A model generated the notes under the pieces. It did no database searches and was not told the origin of the DNA. It worked only from the letters and a program-made list of their open reading frames with translations. The translations under genes and the position numbers were made by a program. From Orientallactaga sibirica (lineage: Eukaryota > Chordata > Mammalia > Rodentia > Dipodidae), in the NCBI GenBank assembly GCA_036365145.1, contig JAEOAD010000749.1, positions 310,001 through 374,000 of the forward strand: a stretch of 64,000 nt of DNA. The letters run 5' to 3'. This document shows, one piece after another, positions 60,000-64,000 of the stretch; position 1 is the first letter of the stretch, and each line of letters opens with the position of its first letter.

Positions 60000-62900
60000 T
60001 TTGTTGAATAAGCTAGTTCTGTTCTCAGAATGAGTAGCTTTCCAACAAAGAGGGTTGAGTGCAGCAAGTACAAACTTTACTTCTTGGTGTAATCCAACAT
60101 GTTATACAACTTAGTAGATTCGCCTCACTTCTAACGTAGTTTGTTTAGAAAACAAACATCTTCATTTCCAAACACTGTACTTTGATAAATAAGCTTGTTC
60201 TGCTCTTGGAATGAGTTGCTTTCCTACGAAGTGGATTGAGTACAGCAAGTTCAAACTTTCCTAGTTTTTGTAATCTATCAAGATGTACAACTTAGTAGAT
60301 TCGCTTCATTTCTAAAGTAGTATATTTAGAAAACAAACATCTTCATTGCTGAACACTGTACTTTGTTGAATAAGCTGGTTCTGTTCTCGCAATGAGTTGC
60401 TTTCCTACTAAGTGGGTTGAGTGCAGAAAGTTCAAACTTTCCTTTTCTTTAGAGAACAAACAGGTTCATTGCCGAACACTTTACTGTGTGAAATAAGCTA
60501 GTTATGCTATTGGAATTAGTTGATTTCCTGCGAAGAAGGTTGAGTTCAGCAAGTTCCAACTTTCCTAGTTAGTTTCATCTAGCAAGATATACAACTTAGT
60601 AGATTCACTTCATTTCTATAGTAGTTCATTGAGAAAACAAACATCTTCATTACCGAACACTGTACTCTTTTAAATAAGCTAGTTCTGTTCTCGGAATAAG
60701 TTGCTTTCCTACTAAGAGGGTTGAGTGCAGCAAGTTCAAATTTTCTTTGTGTAATCTAAGAAGATTTACAACTTAGTAGATTTGCCTCATTTCTAACATA
60801 GTTTGCTTAGAAAACAAAATGGTCATTTCCAAACCCTGTACTTACTGTGTGAAGTGAGCTAGTTCTGCTCTTGGAATGAGTTTCTTTCCCATATAGAAGG
60901 TTGAGTTCAGCAAGTTCACACTCTCCTAGTTTGTGTAATCTAAGAAGATGTACAACTTAGTAGATTCACATCACTTCTAAAGTAGTTTGTTTAGAAAACA
61001 AACATGTTCATTGCTGAACACTGTACAGTGTGAAGTAAGCTAGTTTTGCTCTTGGAATGAGTTGTTTTCCTACGAAGAAGGTTGAGTTCAGCAAGTTCAG
61101 ACTTTCCTAGTTTGTGTCTTCTAACAAGTTGTACAACTTAGTAGATTCGTTGCAATTCTGAAGAGGTTTGTTTAGAAAACAAACATGTTCACTGCCGAAC
61201 ACTGTACAGTGTGAAGTAAGCTAGTTCAGCTCTTGGAATGAGTTGATTTCCTACAAAGAGGGTTGATTGCAACAAGTTCAAACTTTCCAAGTTTGTGTGA
61301 CCTAACAAGATGTACAACTTAGTAGATTCACTTCATTTCTAAAGTAGTTTGTTTAGAACAAAAACATGTTCATTGCCAAACACTGTACTCTGTGAAGTAA
61401 GCTAGTTCTGTTCTTGGAATGAGTTGCTTTCCAATGAAGAAGGCTGTGTGCAGCAAGTCCAAACTTTCCTAGTTTGTGTAATCTAACAAGATGTACAACT
61501 TAGTAGTTTCTCCTCAAACCTAAAGTAGTTTGTTTAGAAAACAAACATCTTCATTACCGAACACTGTACTTTGTGAAATAAGCTACTACTGCTCTCGGAA
61601 TGAGCTGTTTTCCTATGAAGAGGGTTGAGTGCAGAAAGTTCAAACTTTCCTTGTTTGTGTAAGCTAACAAGATGTACAACTAAGTAGATTCGCTTCAATT
61701 CTAAAGTAGTTTGTTAAGAAAACAAACATGTTCATTGCCGAACACTGTACTGTGTGAAGTAAGGTAGTTCTGCTCTTGGAATGACTTGCTTTAATACGAA
61801 GAAAGTTGAGTGCAGCAAGTTCAAACTTTCCTAGTTTGTGTCATTTAACAAGACGTACAACTTACTAGTTTCGCTTCATTTCTAAAGTAGTTTGTTTAGA
61901 AAACAAACATGTTCATTGCCGAACACTGTACTGTGTGAAGTAAGCTAGTTCTGCTCTTGGAATGAATTGCTATCCATGAAGAAGGTTGAGTGCAGAGAGT
62001 TCAAACTTTCCTAGTTAGTGTCATCTAACAAGATGTATGACTTAGTAGATTCGCTTCATTTCTAAAGTAGTTTGTTTGGAAAACAAACATCTTCATTGCC
62101 AAACACTGTAATGTGTTAAATAAGGTAGTTCTGTTCTCGGAATGAGTTGCTTTCATATGAACTGGGTTGAGTGCAGCAAGTTCAAACTTTCCTTGTTTGT
62201 GTAATCTCAGAAGATATACAATGTAGTAGATTCACCTCATTTCTAACGTAGTTTGTTTAGAAAACAAAATGTTGATTTCTGAACACTGTACTTACTGTGA
62301 GAAGTGAGCTAGTTCTGCTGTTGGAATGAGTTGTTTTCCCACAAAGAAGAGGGTTGAGTGCAGCTATTCAAACTTTCTTAGTTTGTGAAATAACAAGATG
62401 TACAACTTAGTAGATTCTCCTCAATTATAAAGTAGTTTGTTTAGAACACAAACATGTTCATTGCCAAACACTGTACTGTGTGAAGCAAGCTAGTTCTGCT
62501 CTTGGAAGGAGTTGCTTTCCTATGAATAAGGTTGAGTGTAGCAAGTTCAAACTTTTATAGTTTGCGTCATCTAACAAGATGTACAACGTGGTAGATTCAC
62601 TTCATTTCTAAAGTAATTTGTTTAGAAAACAAACATCTTCATTGCTGAACACTGTACTGTGTTAAATAAGATAGTTCTGTTCTCAGAATGAGTTGCTTTC
62701 CTACAAAGTGGGTTGACTGCAGCAAGTTCAAACTTTCCTAGTTTGTGTAATCTGTCAAGATGTACAACTTAGTAGTTTCGCCTCATTTCTAACGTAGTTT
62801 CTCTAGAAAACAAACATCTTCATTACCGAACACTGTACTGTGTGAAATAAGCTAGTTCTTCTCTCAGAATGAGTTGCATTCCTATGAAGCGGATTGAGTG

Positions 62901-64000
62901 CAGCAAGTTCAAACATTCCTTGTTTGTGTAATCTAACAAGATGTACAACTTTGTAGATTCACCTCATTTCTAACGTAGTTTGTTTAGAAAACAAAGTGTT
63001 CTTTTCCGAACACTTTACTTACTGTGTGAAGTAAGCTAGTTCTACTCTTGGAATGAGTTGCTTTACCACGAAGAAGGTTGAGTGCATCAAGTTCAAACTT
63101 TCCTAGTTTGTGTAATAACATTATGTACAACTTAGTAGATTTGCCTCACTTCTAACGTAGTTTGTTTAGAAAACAAACATGTTCATTGCCGAACACTGTA
63201 CTCTGTGTAGTAAGCTAGTTCTACTCTTGGAAGGAGTTTCTTTCCTACGAAGAAGGTTGAGTGTAGCAAGTTCAAACTTTCCTAGTGTGTATCATCTAAC
63301 AAGTTGTACAACTTAGTATATTCCTTTCATTTCTAAAGTAGTTTGTTTAGAAAACTAACATCTTCATTACCGAACACTGTACTGTGTTAACTAAGCTAGT
63401 TCTGTTCTCGGAATGAGTTGCTTTCCTACGAAGAGGATTGAGTGCTGCAAGTTCAAACTTTCCTAGTTTGTGTCATCTAACAAGATGTACAACTTAGTAG
63501 TTTCGCCTCAATTCTAAAGTAGTTTGTTTAGAAAATAAACATCTTCATTACCAAACACTGTCCTGTGTCAATTAAGCTAGTTCTGTTCTCGGAATGAGTT
63601 GCTTTCCTACGAAGAGGGTTGAGTGCAGTAAGTTCAAACTTTCCGTGTTTGTGTAATCTAACAAGATGTACAACTTAGTAGATTCGCCCAGTTTCTAACG
63701 TAGTTTGTTTAGAAAACAAAATGTTCTTTTCTGAACACTGTACTTACTGTGTGAAGTAAGCTAGTTCTGCTCTTGGAATGAGTTGCTTTCCCACGAAGAA
63801 GGTTGAGTGCAGCAAGGTCAAACTTTCCTAGTTTGTGTAATAACAAGATGTACAACTTAGCAGATTCGCTTCACTTCTTATGTAGTTTTTTTAGACAACA
63901 AACATGTTCATTGCCGAACACTGTACTGTGTGAAGTAAGCTAGTTCTGCTCTTGGAAGGAGTTGCTTTCCTACCAAGAAGGTTGAGTTTGGCAAGTTCAA
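60000..64000 (+). repeat. Satellite subfamily II array (181-bp monomers)
   Basis: The period stays near 181 bp but a different set of bases is fixed: TTCTGTTCTCGGAATGAG or TTCTGCTCTTGGAATGAG replaces TTCGGTTCTAGGAATCAG, AACTTAGTAGATTCGCC replaces AACTTACTAGTTTCGC, TTTCTAACGTAG is common, GGGTTGAGTGCAGC is usual, and GTGAAGTAAGC replaces GTGAAATAAGC in about half. Variants A-G of family I are not seen here. The dyad GTTTGTTTAGAAAACAAAC is kept in most copies. The array runs off the window end. One truncated monomer lies near 60,450. No gene seen. Confidence 0.93.
60841..63750 (+). repeat. Four-monomer periodicity in subfamily II
   Basis: A CTTACTGTG insertion variant (CTGTACTTACTGTG) marks one monomer class at 60,841, 62,291, 63,018 and 63,743. 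Spacings are 1,450, 727 and 725 bp, that is about 8, 4 and 4 monomers. In the last three, the linked deletion forming GTAATAAC or GAAATAAC follows in the next monomer, supporting a tetrameric higher-order unit. Confidence 0.82.

Larger units (their letters stand above)
43000..60000 (+). repeat. Satellite family I array, block 4
   Basis: About 94 monomers without any transposon insertion. The left part (43-51 kb) has many truncated monomers. The right part (51-60 kb) is rich in F-G dimers, at 52.4, 53.5, 54.6, 55.9, 57.2, 57.9, 58.2, 58.6, 59.3 and 59.7 kb. No gene, other repeat class or RNA gene seen. Confidence 0.96.

Noticed and set aside
1..64000. Identity with a named satellite such as primate alpha satellite (171 bp) or mouse major/minor satellite
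   Set aside because: The period and sequence landmarks do not match those as I know them. Similar nucleosome-scale length alone is not evidence of homology.

Overview
This window is mammalian, most likely rodent, satellite DNA. It is essentially one long head-to-tail tandem array of an AT-rich monomer of about 181 bp, all in one orientation, interrupted only by retrotransposons. I estimate roughly 300 monomers. No host protein-coding gene, tRNA, rRNA or CRISPR array is visible. The rodent assignment rests on B1-type (7SL-derived) SINEs. Their body resembles the B1 of the jerboa lineage (Dipodidae) as I remember it, more than mouse B1. A near full-length L1 supports a mammalian host. I do not recognise the 181-bp satellite from memory.

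Layout: (1) 1-22,876, satellite family I. (2) 22,877-30,280, a complete but dead L1 LINE on the + strand with 5' UTR, ORF1, ORF2, 3' UTR, short A-tail and a 10-bp target-site duplication. ORF1 has a frameshift and a stop. ORF2 has two stops, a frameshift and an Asp-to-Asn change in the reverse-transcriptase FADD motif. (3) 30,281-38,251, satellite I. (4) 38,252-38,415, a B1 SINE (+) with a 15-bp target-site duplication. (5) 38,416-42,605, satellite I. (6) 42,606-42,999, three B1 copies or fragments, all on the - strand, inside one target-site duplication. (7) 43,000 to about 60,000, satellite I. (8) About 60,000-64,000, a clearly different satellite subfamily (II) with the same monomer length.

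Family I monomers fall into about seven recognisable variants, called A-G here. They follow ordered adjacencies (F then G; E then D, often then C), which suggests a decayed higher-order repeat. Several multi-monomer duplications can be read directly: a 2,039-bp unit in tandem (35,401/37,440), a block of about 1.7 kb (41,830/46,396), an exactly eight-monomer offset of 1,448 bp (57,691/59,139), and a four-monomer offset of about 725 bp in subfamily II. Nearly every monomer carries a hairpin-forming dyad, GTTTGTTT-AGA-AAACAAAC. No complete CENP-B box was seen. The four CpG sites of the monomer are its most variable positions and change mostly to TG or CA, the expected trace of germline methylation.

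Monomer divergence, truncated monomers and accumulated retrotransposons suggest a pericentromeric flank or relic array rather than a freshly homogenised centromere core. That placement is inference. All identities and boundaries were judged by eye without alignment software; monomer phase and duplication ends may be off by some tens of bases.
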